This document shows positions 34,326 to 43,511 of a stretch of 64,000 nt of DNA, piece after piece. Location of the stretch: contig CAVYVA010000002.1 of assembly GCA_963771835.1 (NCBI GenBank), positions 744,001 to 808,000 on the forward strand, given 5' to 3'. The translations under genes were made by a program, and so were the position numbers. The stretch comes from CAVQCJ01 sp963771835 (GTDB lineage Bacteria > Actinomycetota > Actinomycetes > Prado026). Position 1 is the first letter of the stretch; each line of letters opens with the position of its first letter. The notes beneath the pieces were generated by a model. It was given only the letters and a program-made list of their open reading frames with translations, had not been told where the DNA came from and searched no databases.

Positions 34326-35636
34326 CAGCGCAGGAACCCTTCGTAGTTGCGCTGCTGCAGCTGGCTCTCGATCTGCTTCACCGTGTCCAGACCGACGCCG
34401 ACCATGATCAGGATGCTCGTCCCGCCGAACGGGAACTGGCCGCTGGCACCGAGCAGGGCCAGCGCGAAGATCGGCAGCACGGCGATGATGCCGAGGTAGA
34501 CGGACCCGACCAGGGTCAGGCGGGACAGCACGTAGTCGAGGTACTCCGCGGTCGGCCGGCCGGCCCGGATCCCGGGGATGAAGCCGCCGTACTTCTTCAT
34601 GTTGTCGGCGACCTCCTCCGGGTTGAAGGTGATCGCCACGTAGAAGTAGCAGAAGAACATGACGAGGCCGAAGTACACCGCGATGTACAGCGGGTGCGCG
34701 CCGCCGTTCTTCACGAAGTTGGTCTGCACCCACTCCGCCCAGCCCACCGGGTTGTTGGGGTTGCCGAACAGCTGGACCATCAGCGTGGGGATGTACAGCA
34801 GCGAGGACGCGAAGATGACCGGGATGACGCCGGCCATGTTGACCTTGAGCGGGATGTACGTCGACGAGCCGCCGTACATCCGCCGGCCGACCATCCGTTT
34901 CGCGTACTGGACCGGGATCCGCCGCTGGGCCTGCTCGATGAAGATGACCAGCGTGACCAGCGCGAGACCGAGGGCGAGCACCACGCCGAAGGTGAAGGAG
35001 CCCTTGCTCTGGTAGATCGCCCACACCGACGCGGGGAACCGGGCGATGATCGAGGTGAAGATCAGGATCGACATGCCGTTGCCGATGCCTCGGTCGGTGA
35101 CGAGCTCGCCGAGCCACATGATCACCGCGGTGCCGGCGGTCATGGTCAGCACCATCGTGGTGATGACCGCGATCGACTGGTTCGGGATCAGGTCCTGCGT
35201 TGCAGCCCTGGAACAGCCGGCCGGGGTCGCGGGCGACCGAGATCAGCGCGGTCGACTGCAGCACGGCGAGCCCGACGGTGAGGTACCGGGTGTACTGGGT
35301 CAGCCTGGCCGTGCCGGCCTGACCCTCCTTCTTGAGCGCCTCGAACCGCGGGATCACCACGGTGAGCAGCTGCACGATGATGCTCGAGGTGATGTACGGC
35401 ATGATCCCGAGCGCGAAGATCGACAGCTGGAGCAGCGCCCCGCCGCTGAAGAGGTTGATCAGCCCGTACAGCGAGTTGTTGGCGGTCTCGTCGAGGCAGG
35501 TCTTGATGGCGGTGTAGCTGACGCCGGGCGTCGGGATGACCGAGCCGAGCCGGAACAGGGTGATGACGCCCAGCGTGAACAGCAGCTTCTTGCGCAGGTC
35601 AGGCGTCCGGAACGCCTGGGCGAACGCGCGTAGCAC
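34325..35636 (-). CDS. secY: preprotein translocase SecY (one frame break)
   Basis: About 436 aa restored, ten membrane segments. It begins VLRAFAQAFRTPDLRKKLLF after a clear AGGAGG; the plug and TM2 region IFALGIMPYITSSIIVQLL and the cytoplasmic loop KKEGQAGTARLTQYTRYLT are visible, as is VTDRGIGNGMSILIF and the C-terminal SQLQQRNYEGFLR. One extra base near 35199 breaks the frame after FQGCN. It forms the protein channel with SecE (62.1 kb) and SecG. 158 bp separate it from rplO. Confidence 0.93.
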
Positions 35637-35795
35637 TGGGACCTCCTGCTCGGCACCTGGGCCTGGTGTGCCGGGTGGTCGGACGGGCGGCACGCTGGTC
35701 GCGGCAGCCGAAGGGACGATAACAGCCGCCGGGGCCGGCTCAGCGGCCCGGAACGACCCGGGCCGACCGTGCCGGCCGCGCGGCGGCCAGGCCGG

Positions 35796-36237
35796 CTACA
35801 CCCGGGTCACGGACCCGCCGGCGGCTTCGATCTTCTCCTGGGCGGTACGGGAGAACTTGTGCACGCTGACCTGCAGCGGGACCGAGATCTCGCCGTTCCC
35901 GAGCACCTTGACCAGCTCGCCGGCGCCGCACGGCGCCCTTGGCCGCCAGGTCGACGACCGTGACCTCGCCGCCGGCCGGGTACAGCTCGGCCAGCCGGGC
36001 CAGGTTCACGACCTGGTACTCGACGCGGTTGGGGTTCGTGAAGCCCCTGAGCTTGGGCAGCCGCATGTGCAGCGGCATCTGCCCGCCCTCGAACCGGTCC
36101 GGCACCTGGTAGCGGGCCTTCGTGCCCTTGGTGCCGCGACCGGCGGTCTTGCCCTTGGAGCCCTCGCCCCGGCCGACCCGGTTCTTGGCCGTCTTGGCGC
36201 CCTGGGCCGGGCGCAGGTGGTGGACCTTGAGCGCCAT
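35796..36237 (-). CDS. rplO: 50S ribosomal protein L15 (one frame break)
   Basis: About 146 aa restored. KVHHLRPAQGAKTAKNRVGR, GEGSKGKTAGRGTKGTKAR and PLHMRLPKLRGFTNP are typical. One extra base near 35929 breaks the frame after AAKGAV; the restored end is AGELVKVLGNGEISVPLQ then VHKFSRTAQEKIEAAGG, stopping at 35796. Late large-subunit assembly protein. Confidence 0.92.
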
Positions 36238-36239
36238 GG

Positions 36240-36422
36240 CTACTCGACCTCCTCGACCGTGACGAGGTGCGCCACGGCGTTGACCATGCCGCGGATCTCG
36301 GGGCGGTCTTCCTTCACGACGACGTCGTGCATCCGCTTGAGGCCCAGCGAGCGAAGGGTGTCGCGCTGGCCCTGGGTGCCCCCGATCGGCGAGCGCGTCT
36401 GGGTGACCTTCAGGCGGCCCAT
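36240..36422 (-). CDS. rpmD: 50S ribosomal protein L30
   Basis: 60 aa: MGRLKVTQTRSPIGGTQGQR, LRSLGLKRMHDVVVKED and IRGMVNAVAHLVTVEEVE. Its ATG overlaps the rpsE stop by one base (TGATG). Confidence 0.96.
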   Translation of the reverse strand: MGRLKVTQTRSPIGGTQGQRDTLRSLGLKRMHDVVVKEDRPEIRGMVNAVAHLVTVEEVE

Positions 36423-37030
36423 CAGCTGCCACCTCCGGCGGCCCTGGCGCGCAGCAGCGCCGGCGGGGCGACGTCCTCGATCGGCAGACCGCGGCGGCTG
36501 GCCACCGACTCCGGCCGCTCGAGGGCGCGCAGCGCCGCGACCGTCGCGTGGACGACGTTGATCGCGTTGTCCGAGCCGAGCGACTTGCTCAGCACGTCGT
36601 GGATCCCGGCGCACTCGAGCACGGCGCGGACCGGGCCGCCGGCGATGACGCCGGTACCGGGCGACGCCGGACGCAGCAGCACCACGCCGGCCGCCTTCTC
36701 GCCCTGGACCGGGTGCGGGATCGTGCCCTGGATCCGCGGGACCTTGAAGAAGGCCTTCTTGGCCTCCTCGACGCCCTTGGCGATCGCCGCGGGCACCTCC
36801 TTGGCCTTGCCGTAGCCGACACCGACCGTCCCGTCGCCGTCGCCGACGACGACCAGCGCGGTGAAGCTGAAGCGCCGGCCACCCTTGACGACCTTGGCGA
36901 CGCGGTTGATCGCGACCACCCGCTCGACGTACGCGGTCTTCTCGGCGCCGGGCTGCGAACGGTCGCCTCGACGGTTGTCGCGACGCTCGCCCGAGCCGGC
37001 CCCGCCGCCGCGGCGCTGGGGTGCTGCCAT
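36422..37030 (-). CDS. rpsE: 30S ribosomal protein S5
   Basis: 202 aa. The N-terminal 30 residues are Gly/Arg-rich (MAAPQRRGGGAGSGERRDNR); the core has YVERVVAINRVAKVVKGGRR, TVGVGYGKAKEVPAAIAKG and IHDVLSKSLGSDNAINVVHA. Ribosome fidelity and mRNA-entry protein. It follows rplR by 58 bp. Confidence 0.97.
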   Translation of the reverse strand: MAAPQRRGGGAGSGERRDNRRGDRSQPGAEKTAYVERVVAINRVAKVVKGGRRFSFTALVVVGDGDGTVGVGYGKAKEVPAAIAKGVEEAKKAFFKVPRIQGTIPHPVQGEKAAGVVLLRPASPGTGVIAGGPVRAVLECAGIHDVLSKSLGSDNAINVVHATVAALRALERPESVASRRGLPIEDVAPPALLRARAAGGGS

Positions 37031-37088
37031 TACCGGTCCCTCTCAGTCCTGTTGATCGTGCCTGCCCTGCTCGTGCCGGTCCTGGTGG

Positions 37089-37484
37089 TCACAACGACAG
37101 CCCACCCTCGCGGGCGCCGTCGGCGATGGCCGCGACCCGGCCGTGGTAGCGGTTGCCGCCACGGTCGAAGACGACCTGCTCGACGCCGGCCGCCTTGGCG
37201 CGGGCGGCCACCAGCTCGCCGACCCGGCGGGCCTTCGCGGTCTTGTCGGTGCCGGCCGTGCGCAGGTCCGCCTCCATCGTCGAGGCGGACGCGAGGGTGC
37301 GGCCCGACCCGTCGTCGACGACCTGCACGAACACGTGCCGGCTCGACCGCGTCACGACCAGGCGCGGCCTCGCGGCCGAACCCTCGACCTTCTTGCGCAC
37401 CCGCAGGTGGCGGCGACGGCGGCCCACGGTGCGCGGGTCGGTCTTGCTCCCGCTCAGCTTGGTCCCGACAGCTGTGCTCGGCAT
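37089..37484 (-). CDS. rplR: 50S ribosomal protein L18
   Basis: 131 aa. RRHLRVRKKVEGSAARPRLV, VTRSSRHVFVQVVDD and the end VVFDRGGNRYHGRVAAIADG. It binds 5S rRNA with L5. Two bases separate it from rplF. Confidence 0.97.
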   Translation of the reverse strand: MPSTAVGTKLSGSKTDPRTVGRRRRHLRVRKKVEGSAARPRLVVTRSSRHVFVQVVDDGSGRTLASASTMEADLRTAGTDKTAKARRVGELVAARAKAAGVEQVVFDRGGNRYHGRVAAIADGAREGGLSL

Positions 37485-37486
37485 GT

Positions 37487-38026
37487 CTACTTCCCAGCCT
37501 TTCCGACCTTGCGCCGCACGACCTCGCCGGAGTACCGGATGCCCTTGCCCTTGTACGGCTCGGGCTTGCGCAGCTTGCGGATGTTCGCGGCGACCTCGCC
37601 GACCTGCTGCTTGTCGATCCCGACGACCGTCAGCCGGGTGGGGCTGTCGACCGTGAACGAGATCCCGGCCGGCGCGTCCACCTGGATCGGGTGGCTGTAG
37701 CCGAGGGCGAACTCCAGGCCCTCGCCCTTGGGCTGCACCCGGTAGCCGACCCCGACGATCTCCAGGCTCTTGGTGAACCCGGTGGTCACGCCGGTGACCA
37801 TGTTGGCGATCAGCGTCCTGGTGAGGCCGTGCAGCGAGCGGCTGGCCCGCTCGTCGTCGGGGCGGGACACCGCGAGGGTGCCGTCCTCGGCCTTCTCCAC
37901 CATGATCGGGGGCACGACGGTGAGCGCCAGCTCTCCCTTGGGCCCCTTGACCCGGACGTCACGGCCGTCGATGGCGACGTCGACACCGGCCGGGACGGGG
38001 ATGGGCATGCGTCCGATTCGCGACAT
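37487..38026 (-). CDS. rplF: 50S ribosomal protein L6
   Basis: 179 aa. SRIGRMPIPVPAGVDVAIDG, RTLIANMVTGVTTGFTKSLE and the conserved ending PEPYKGKGIRYSGEVVRRK. Sits near the factor-binding site of the large subunit. 17 bp after rpsH. Confidence 0.97.
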   Translation of the reverse strand: MSRIGRMPIPVPAGVDVAIDGRDVRVKGPKGELALTVVPPIMVEKAEDGTLAVSRPDDERASRSLHGLTRTLIANMVTGVTTGFTKSLEIVGVGYRVQPKGEGLEFALGYSHPIQVDAPAGISFTVDSPTRLTVVGIDKQQVGEVAANIRKLRKPEPYKGKGIRYSGEVVRRKVGKAGK

Positions 38027-38043
38027 GACTGTTCCTCCTCCCG

Positions 38044-38448
38044 CTACCAGACGTAGGCGAGGACTTCCCCACCTACGCCCTTCTTGGCCGCCTGCCGGTC
38101 GGTCAGCAGTCCCGTCGACGTCGAGATGATCGCGACGCCAAGGCCGCCGAGGACCTTGGGCAGCGAGGTCGACTTCGCGTAGACGCGTAGCCCGGGCTTG
38201 GACACCCGGCGCACGCCCGCGATGGACCGCTCGCGGTTCGGGCCGTACTTGAGGTCGAGCACGAGCGTGCGGCCCACACCGTCCTCGTTGTCGTCGACGT
38301 GCCAGCCGGCGATGTAGCCCTCCTGCTGGAGGATCTCGGCGATGCGCGTCTTCAACGTGCTGGACGGCATGCTGACGGCGTCGTGGTACGCCTGGTTGGC
38401 GTTGCGCACGCGCGTCAGCATGTCCGCGATCGGGTCGGTCATCGTCAT
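38044..38448 (-). CDS. rpsH: 30S ribosomal protein S8
   Basis: 134 aa. MTMTDPIADMLTRVRNANQA, then MPSSTLKTRIAEILQQEGYI, VSKPGLRVYAKSTSLPKVLG and the end GVGGEVLAYVW. Central 16S assembly protein; in E. coli it also represses the spc operon. Confidence 0.97.
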   Translation of the reverse strand: MTMTDPIADMLTRVRNANQAYHDAVSMPSSTLKTRIAEILQQEGYIAGWHVDDNEDGVGRTLVLDLKYGPNRERSIAGVRRVSKPGLRVYAKSTSLPKVLGGLGVAIISTSTGLLTDRQAAKKGVGGEVLAYVW

Positions 38449-38518
38449 GGTTGGCCAGTGGCCTTTCTCGTCGTGGTTTCCCCGGTCACCAGGGCCGGGG
38501 ACCTGCGGCGTGGGGTGG

Positions 38519-38704
38519 TTACCAGCTGCTCTTGGTGATGCCGGGGAGCTCGCCGCGGTGGGCCATCTCCCGCAGGCAGATGCGGCAGAGCCCGAACTTG
38601 CGGTACACCGAGTGCGGGCGGCCGCAGCGGCTGCACCGGGTGTAGCCGCGGACGGCGAACTTCGGCTTGCGCGCCGCCTTGTTGACCAGTGCCTTCTTCG
38701 CCAC
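38519..38704 (-). CDS. rpsZ: 30S ribosomal protein S14, zinc type
   Basis: 61 aa short form. Four zinc cysteines in YTRCSRCGRPHSV and GLCRICLREMA; ends HRGELPGITKSSW. Many actinobacteria keep an additional zinc-free S14 for zinc starvation elsewhere in the genome; none is present here. Three bases after rplE. Confidence 0.97.
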   Translation of the reverse strand: MAKKALVNKAARKPKFAVRGYTRCSRCGRPHSVYRKFGLCRICLREMAHRGELPGITKSSW

Positions 38705-38707
38705 GGT

Positions 38708-39289
38708 TCAGCTCTCCTTGAAGGGGAAGCCGAGCGCCGTGAGCAGCGCCCGCCCCTCGTCGTCGGTGGTGGCGGTGGTCACCACGGTGATGTCCATCCC
38801 ACGCACCCGGTCGGTCTTGTCCTGGTCGATCTCGTGGAACATGGCCTGCTCGGTGAGACCGAAGGTGTAGTTGCCGCGGCCGTCGAACTGGCCGGGGTTG
38901 AGGCCGCGGAAGTCGCGGATGCGAGGCAGCGCGACGGTGAGCAGCCGGTCCAGGAACTCCCACATCCGGTCGCCGCGCAGCGTCACGTGCGCGCCGATCG
39001 GCATGCCCTCGCGCAGCTTGAACTGCGCGATGGACTTGCGGGCCTTGGTGACGGACGGCTTCTGGCCGGTGATGGCGGCCAGGTCCTTGACCGCGCCGTC
39101 GATCAGCTTGGAGTCGCGGGCGGCCTCGCCCACCCCCATGTTGACCACGATCTTGGTCAGGCCCGGGACCTGCATCACGTTGCCGTAGCCGAACTGCTCG
39201 CGCAGCGCGGCCACGATCTCGTCGCGGTAGCGCTGCTTGAGCCGGGGCAGGGTGCGCTCGGAGGCGCCGGCCGTGCTGGTCGTCGTCAT
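38708..39289 (-). CDS. rplE: 50S ribosomal protein L5
   Basis: 193 aa. LKQRYRDEIVAALREQFGYG, LTKIVVNMGVGEAARDSKLI, AQFKLREGMPIGAHVTLRG and the end DEGRALLTALGFPFKES. Binds 5S rRNA and contacts S13. Its ATG overlaps the rplX stop by one base. Confidence 0.97.
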   Translation of the reverse strand: MTTTSTAGASERTLPRLKQRYRDEIVAALREQFGYGNVMQVPGLTKIVVNMGVGEAARDSKLIDGAVKDLAAITGQKPSVTKARKSIAQFKLREGMPIGAHVTLRGDRMWEFLDRLLTVALPRIRDFRGLNPGQFDGRGNYTFGLTEQAMFHEIDQDKTDRVRGMDITVVTTATTDDEGRALLTALGFPFKES

Positions 39290-39621
39290 CAGATGTCCTC
39301 ACCGGTGCGCCGCGAGACGCGGGTCTTCGTGCCGTCGTCGTCGACCCGGAAGCCCACCCGGGTGCCGACCTTCTTGCCCTCGGCCTCGACCACGGGCATC
39401 ACGTTGGAGACGTGGATCGGCGCCTCCTGCGTGACGATCCCGCCGGTCTTGGTGCCGCGGGTCGTCTGGCCGATCTTGGTGTGCTTGCGGATGCGGTTGA
39501 CCCCCTCGACGAGCACGCGCTGCTCGCGCGGGTAGGCGGCGATGACCTTGCCGGTCACGCCGCGGTCCTTGCCGCTGATGATGAGGACGGTGTCGCCCTT
39601 CTTCACGTGCATCTTCGCCAT
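39289..39621 (-). CDS. rplX: 50S ribosomal protein L24
   Basis: 110 aa. MHVKKGDTVLIISGKDRGVT (KOW motif) and EGVNRIRKHTKIGQTTRGTK. Early 23S assembly initiator. Three bases after rplN. Confidence 0.97.
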   Translation of the reverse strand: MAKMHVKKGDTVLIISGKDRGVTGKVIAAYPREQRVLVEGVNRIRKHTKIGQTTRGTKTGGIVTQEAPIHVSNVMPVVEAEGKKVGTRVGFRVDDDGTKTRVSRRTGEDI

Positions 39622-39624
39622 GGC

Positions 39625-39993
39625 TCAGAGCACCTCCGGGGCGAGTGAAATGATCTTCATGAACTTCTTGTCGCGCAGCTCGCGGCCCACCGGGCCGAAG
39701 ATGCGCGTCCCGCGCGGGTCGCCGTCCGGCTTGAGGATCACCGCGGCGTTCTCGTCGAAGCGGATGTAGGACCCGTCCGGGCGCCGCCGCTCCTTGGCGG
39801 TGCGCACGACCACGGCCTTCACCACGTCGCCCTTCTTGACGTTGCCGCCCGGGATGGCGTCCTTGACGGTGGCCACGATGACGTCGCCGATCCCGGCGTA
39901 GCGCCGGCCCGAGCCGCCGAGCACCCGGATGCACAAGATCTCCTTGGCACCGGTGTTGTCAGCGACTCGCAGTCGCGACTCCTGCTGGATCAC
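39625..39993 (-). CDS. rplN: 50S ribosomal protein L14
   Basis: 122 aa. MIQQESRLRVADNTGAKEIL, IGDVIVATVKDAIPGGNVKK and the end IFGPVGRELRDKKFMKIISL. Intersubunit-bridge protein. 76 bp after rpsQ. Confidence 0.97.
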   Translation of the reverse strand: MIQQESRLRVADNTGAKEILCIRVLGGSGRRYAGIGDVIVATVKDAIPGGNVKKGDVVKAVVVRTAKERRRPDGSYIRFDENAAVILKPDGDPRGTRIFGPVGRELRDKKFMKIISLAPEVL

Positions 39994-40069
39994 GTCAGTC
40001 TCCTGGTTGTCTGTCGGTTCTCGGTGCTCCCGGCCGATGCCGGGCCGCCGAGCCTGACGGAACGGTCGG

Positions 40070-40390
40070 TTACTTGGCCTTCTCGAGGATCTCCACGACG
40101 CGCCAGCGCTTGGTGGCGCTGAGCGGGCGGGTCTCCATGAGCAGCACGCGGTCGCCGACCCCGCAGGCGTTGGCCTCGTCGTGGGCCTTCAGCTTGCTGG
40201 TGCGGCGGATGACCTTGCCGTACAGGGCGTGCTTGACCCGGTCCTCGACGGCGACCACGACGGTCTTGTCCATCTTGTCGCTGACCACCAGGCCCTCGCG
40301 GGTCTTGCGGAACCCACGGTGCTCGGTCGCGGCGGTGCTGTCCTGGCTCATGGCGCCCTTCACTGTTCCCTCGGTACTGGTCCCGCTCAT
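40070..40390 (-). CDS. rpsQ: 30S ribosomal protein S17
   Basis: 106 aa. A 25-residue variable N-terminus precedes RGFRKTREGLVVSDKMDKTV and KLKAHDEANACGVGDRVLL, ending TKRWRVVEILEKAK. ATG at 40390 overlaps the rpmC stop (ATGA); an internal ATG 13 codons later would also give a full S17 domain. Confidence 0.95.
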   Translation of the reverse strand: MSGTSTEGTVKGAMSQDSTAATEHRGFRKTREGLVVSDKMDKTVVVAVEDRVKHALYGKVIRRTSKLKAHDEANACGVGDRVLLMETRPLSATKRWRVVEILEKAK

Positions 40391-40620
40391 GCCGCGCCGT
40401 CCTCGGGCTCGGCGGTGATGCCGAGCTCGCGCTCGCGCATCACCGTGTAGATCCGCGCGATCTCCTTGCGGACCGCACGCAGCCGGCCGTGGCTCTCCAG
40501 CTGGCCGGTGGCCGCCTGGAACCGGAGGTTGAAGAGCTCCTTCTTGGCCTCGGTCAGCTTCTCCAGGAGGTCCTCGGACGTCGCGTCGCGCAGCTCGGTG
40601 GCCGACGTGGTCGCTGCCAT
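40387..40620 (-). CDS. rpmC: 50S ribosomal protein L29
   Basis: 77 aa. ELRDATSEDLLEKLTEAKKE, LFNLRFQAATGQLESHGRLR and KEIARIYTVMRERELGI, ending in a short acidic tail. Near the peptide exit tunnel. Overlaps rpsQ and abuts rplP. Confidence 0.96.
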   Translation of the reverse strand: MAATTSATELRDATSEDLLEKLTEAKKELFNLRFQAATGQLESHGRLRAVRKEIARIYTVMRERELGITAEPEDGAA

Positions 40621-41039
40621 CAGATCTCACCTGCCTCGCGCCGGACGATCCGGCACTTCATGGGGAGCTTGTGCGCCGCGCGCAGGAGTGCCTCGCGGGC
40701 GGTCTTCTCGCTCGGGTACGAGAGCTCGAACATCACCCGTCCGGGCTTGATGTTGGCCACCCACCACTCCGGCGAGCCCTTGCCGGAACCCATCCGGGTC
40801 TCGGCCGGCTTCTTGGTGATCGGACGGTCGGGGTAGATGTTGATCCACACCTTCCCGCCGCGCTTGATGTGCCGGGTCATGGCGATACGGGCGGCCTCGA
40901 TCTGCCGGTTCGTGACGTACGCCGACTCCAGCGCCATCAGCCCGTACTCGCCGAACGTCACCCTGGTGCCGCCCTTGGCCGCTCCGGAGCGGTTGGGGTG
41001 GTGCTGCTTGCGGTGCTTGACCCGCCTGGGGATGAGCAT
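40620..41039 (-). CDS. rplP: 50S ribosomal protein L16
   Basis: 139 aa. MLIPRRVKHRKQHHPNRSGA, TFGEYGLMALESAYVTNRQI, GKVWINIYPDRPITKKPAET and the end KLPMKCRIVRREAGEI. Large-subunit protein near the A site. Four bases after rpsC. Confidence 0.97.
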   Translation of the reverse strand: MLIPRRVKHRKQHHPNRSGAAKGGTRVTFGEYGLMALESAYVTNRQIEAARIAMTRHIKRGGKVWINIYPDRPITKKPAETRMGSGKGSPEWWVANIKPGRVMFELSYPSEKTAREALLRAAHKLPMKCRIVRREAGEI

Positions 41040-41043
41040 CGGG

Positions 41044-41871
41044 TCAGGCCTCCGTTCCGGCCTCGGCGGTGACCGCGGCCGGGGCCGCCGCCACCTCGAC
41101 GACCTCGGACGGCGCGTCCTCGGTCACGGCTCCGACGGGGGCGCCGGCCTCACGGCCGACCGGGCGCCGCGGGGTACGGCCCGCGGGGCGCGCGCTGCTG
41201 CGCGGCGCACCACGGCCGGGGATCTGCACGTCGCGCTCGGCCCTGCCGCTGATCACGTCGCCCTTGTAGATCCAGACCTTCACGCCGATCCGGCCGAACG
41301 TCGTCCTGGCCTCGAAGAAGCCGTAGTCGATGTTGGCGCGCAGCGTGTGCAGCGGGACCCGGCCCTCGCGGTAGAACTCCGACCGGCTCATCTCGGCGCC
41401 GCCGAGGCGACCCGAGCACTGCACCCGGATGCCCTTCGCGCCGGCCTTCATGGCCGACTGCATGGACTTGCGCATCGCCCGCCGGAAGGAGACCCGGCTG
41501 GCGAGCTGCTCGGCCACGCCCTGCGCGACGAGCTGGGCGTCCGTCTCGGGGTTCTTGACCTCGAGGATGTTCAGCTGGACCTGCTTGCCGGTCAGCTTCT
41601 CCAGGTCGCCACGGATGCGGTCGGCCTCCGCGCCACGGCGGCCGATGACGATGCCCGGCCGGGCGGTGTGGATGTCGACGCGGACGCGGTCACGGGTGCG
41701 CTCGATCTCGACCCGCGAGATGCCGGCCCGCTCCATGCCCTTGGTCATCATCTTGCGGATGGCCACGTCTTCCTTGACGTAGTCCTTGTAGAGCTTGTCG
41801 GCGTACCACCGGCTCTTGAAGTCGGTGGTGATGCCCAGGCGGAACCCGTGCGGGTTGACCTTCTGGCCCAC
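41044..41871 (-). CDS. rpsC: 30S ribosomal protein S3
   Basis: 275 aa. MGQKVNPHGFRLGITTDFKS, the KH-type ARPGIVIGRRGAEADRIRGD and GVKVWIYKGDVI; a Pro/Arg-rich then acidic Ala/Val/Glu tail follows residue 215. Its GTG shares a base with the rplV stop (TAGTG). mRNA entry site protein. Confidence 0.97.
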   Translation of the reverse strand: MGQKVNPHGFRLGITTDFKSRWYADKLYKDYVKEDVAIRKMMTKGMERAGISRVEIERTRDRVRVDIHTARPGIVIGRRGAEADRIRGDLEKLTGKQVQLNILEVKNPETDAQLVAQGVAEQLASRVSFRRAMRKSMQSAMKAGAKGIRVQCSGRLGGAEMSRSEFYREGRVPLHTLRANIDYGFFEARTTFGRIGVKVWIYKGDVISGRAERDVQIPGRGAPRSSARPAGRTPRRPVGREAGAPVGAVTEDAPSEVVEVAAAPAAVTAEAGTEA

Positions 41872-42266
41872 TATCGGGTCCTCCCCTTCTTGGCCGTGGT
41901 CGCGGCCGCGACCTCGGTGCTGTCCTTCAGACCCACCACGACGGTGATGTGGCTGGTCCGCTTACGGATCCGGTACGCGCGACCCTGCGCGCGGGGCCGG
42001 AACCGCTTGAGCGTCGGTCCCTCGTCGACGAACGCCTCGGTGACGACCAGGGCGTTCGGGTCGAGGTCGTGGTTGTGCTCGGCGTTGGCGACGGCGCTGT
42101 CCAGCACCTTGCCGACGGTCTCGCCGGCGGCCTGCGGCGCGAACTTCAGCAGCGCCTGCGCCTCACCCGTCGGCAGCCCGCGGATGAGGTCCACGACGCG
42201 GCGGGCCTTCATCGGCGTCACGCGGACGTACCGCGCGCTCGCCTTGGCCGTGCGCTGGGCTTCCAT
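41871..42266 (-). CDS. rplV: 50S ribosomal protein L22
   Basis: 131 aa. ARYVRVTPMKARRVVDLIRG, AVANAEHNHDLDPNALVVTE and PRAQGRAYRIRKRTSHITVV. Its extended loop lines the exit tunnel and is a site of macrolide resistance mutations; the loop here looks ordinary. Confidence 0.97.
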   Translation of the reverse strand: MEAQRTAKASARYVRVTPMKARRVVDLIRGLPTGEAQALLKFAPQAAGETVGKVLDSAVANAEHNHDLDPNALVVTEAFVDEGPTLKRFRPRAQGRAYRIRKRTSHITVVVGLKDSTEVAAATTAKKGRTR

Positions 42267-42336
42267 CGCTGTCCCCTTGCTCGTTCGTCTGTGTGTCGAG
42301 CGTCTGTGTCGAGGTCCTGGTCGCTGGTCCGCCGCG

Positions 42337-42618
42337 CTAGCGGCGACGGGCCTTGCGGTCGTCCTTCTCGTGCCCGCGGAACGTCCGGGTGGGCGCGAAC
42401 TCGCCGAGCTTGTGGCCGACCATCGAGTCGGTCACGAACACCGGCACGTGCTTGCGGCCGTCGTGCACCGCGATCGTGTGGCCGATCATGGCCGGCACGA
42501 TCATGGAGCGGCGGGACCACGTCTTGATGACGTTGTGGGTGCCCTTGTCGTTCTGCCCGTCCACCTTCTTGATCAGGTGGTCGTCGACGAAGGGACCCTT
42601 CTTCAGGCTGCGCGGCAT
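42337..42618 (-). CDS. rpsS: 30S ribosomal protein S19
   Basis: 93 aa. MPRSLKKGPFVDDHLIKKVD, KTWSRRSMIVPAMIGHTIAV and GHKLGEFAPTRTFRGHEKDD. 30S head protein near S13. 12 bp after rplB. Confidence 0.97.
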   Translation of the reverse strand: MPRSLKKGPFVDDHLIKKVDGQNDKGTHNVIKTWSRRSMIVPAMIGHTIAVHDGRKHVPVFVTDSMVGHKLGEFAPTRTFRGHEKDDRKARRR

Positions 42619-42630
42619 CTGCGACGGCTC

Positions 42631-43467
42631 CTAGCGCTTCTTGTTGGTTCTGCGGCGGCGGACGATCAGCCGGTCGCTCGACTTGTTGGCCTTGCGGGTA
42701 CGGCCCTCGGGCTGGCCCCACGGGCTGACCGGGTGCCGGCCGCCGGAGGTCTTGCCCTCGCCACCGCCGTGCGGGTGGTCGATCGGGTTCATGGCCACGC
42801 CGCGGACGGTGGGCCGCTTGCCCTTCCAGCGCATGCGGCCGGCCTTGCCCCAGTTGATGTTGGACTGCTCGGCGTTGCCGACCTCGCCCACGGTCGCGCG
42901 GCAGCGGACGTCGACGTTGCGGATCTCGCCGGACGGCAGCCGCAGCTGCGCGAACGGGCCGTCCTTGGCGACCAGCTGGACGCTGGCACCGGCCGACCGG
43001 GCGATCTTGGCGCCGCCACCGGGCCGCAGCTCGATCGCGTGCACGACCGTTCCGACCGGGATGTTGCGCAGCGGCAGGTTGTTGCCCGGCTTGATGTCGG
43101 CCGAGGGCCCGTTCTCGACCCGGTCGCCCTGGTTCAGGCGGTTCGGGGCGAGGATGTAGCGCTTCTCGCCGTCCGCGTAGTGCAGCAGGGCGATCCGCGC
43201 GGTGCGGTTCGGGTCGTACTCGATGTGCGCGACCTTGGCCGGCACGCCGTCCTTGTCGTGCCGGCGGAAGTCGATGACCCGGAACGCGCGCTTGTGTCCG
43301 CCGCCCTGGTGCCGCGTGGTCACCCGGCCGAGGTTGTTCCGGCCGCCCTTGGACGTGAGCGGGCGCACCAGAGACTTCTCCGGCTCGGAGCGGGTGACCT
43401 CGACGAAGTCGGCGACGCTGGCGCCGCGGCGACCCGGCGTCGTCGGCTTGTACTTGCGGATTCCCAT
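42631..43467 (-). CDS. rplB: 50S ribosomal protein L2
   Basis: 278 aa. MGIRKYKPTTPGRRGASVAD, IDFRRHDKDGVPAKVAHIEY and the catalytic-centre loop VRGVAMNPIDHPHGGGEGKT with its conserved His. ATG at 43467 matches the family start. 44 bp after the restored rplW stop. Confidence 0.97.
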   Translation of the reverse strand: MGIRKYKPTTPGRRGASVADFVEVTRSEPEKSLVRPLTSKGGRNNLGRVTTRHQGGGHKRAFRVIDFRRHDKDGVPAKVAHIEYDPNRTARIALLHYADGEKRYILAPNRLNQGDRVENGPSADIKPGNNLPLRNIPVGTVVHAIELRPGGGAKIARSAGASVQLVAKDGPFAQLRLPSGEIRNVDVRCRATVGEVGNAEQSNINWGKAGRMRWKGKRPTVRGVAMNPIDHPHGGGEGKTSGGRHPVSPWGQPEGRTRKANKSSDRLIVRRRRTNKKR

Positions 43468-43511
43468 GGTTCGAGTCCCTTGTCCCTGTCGTCTGTCCCG
43501 CTCCGGCCCCG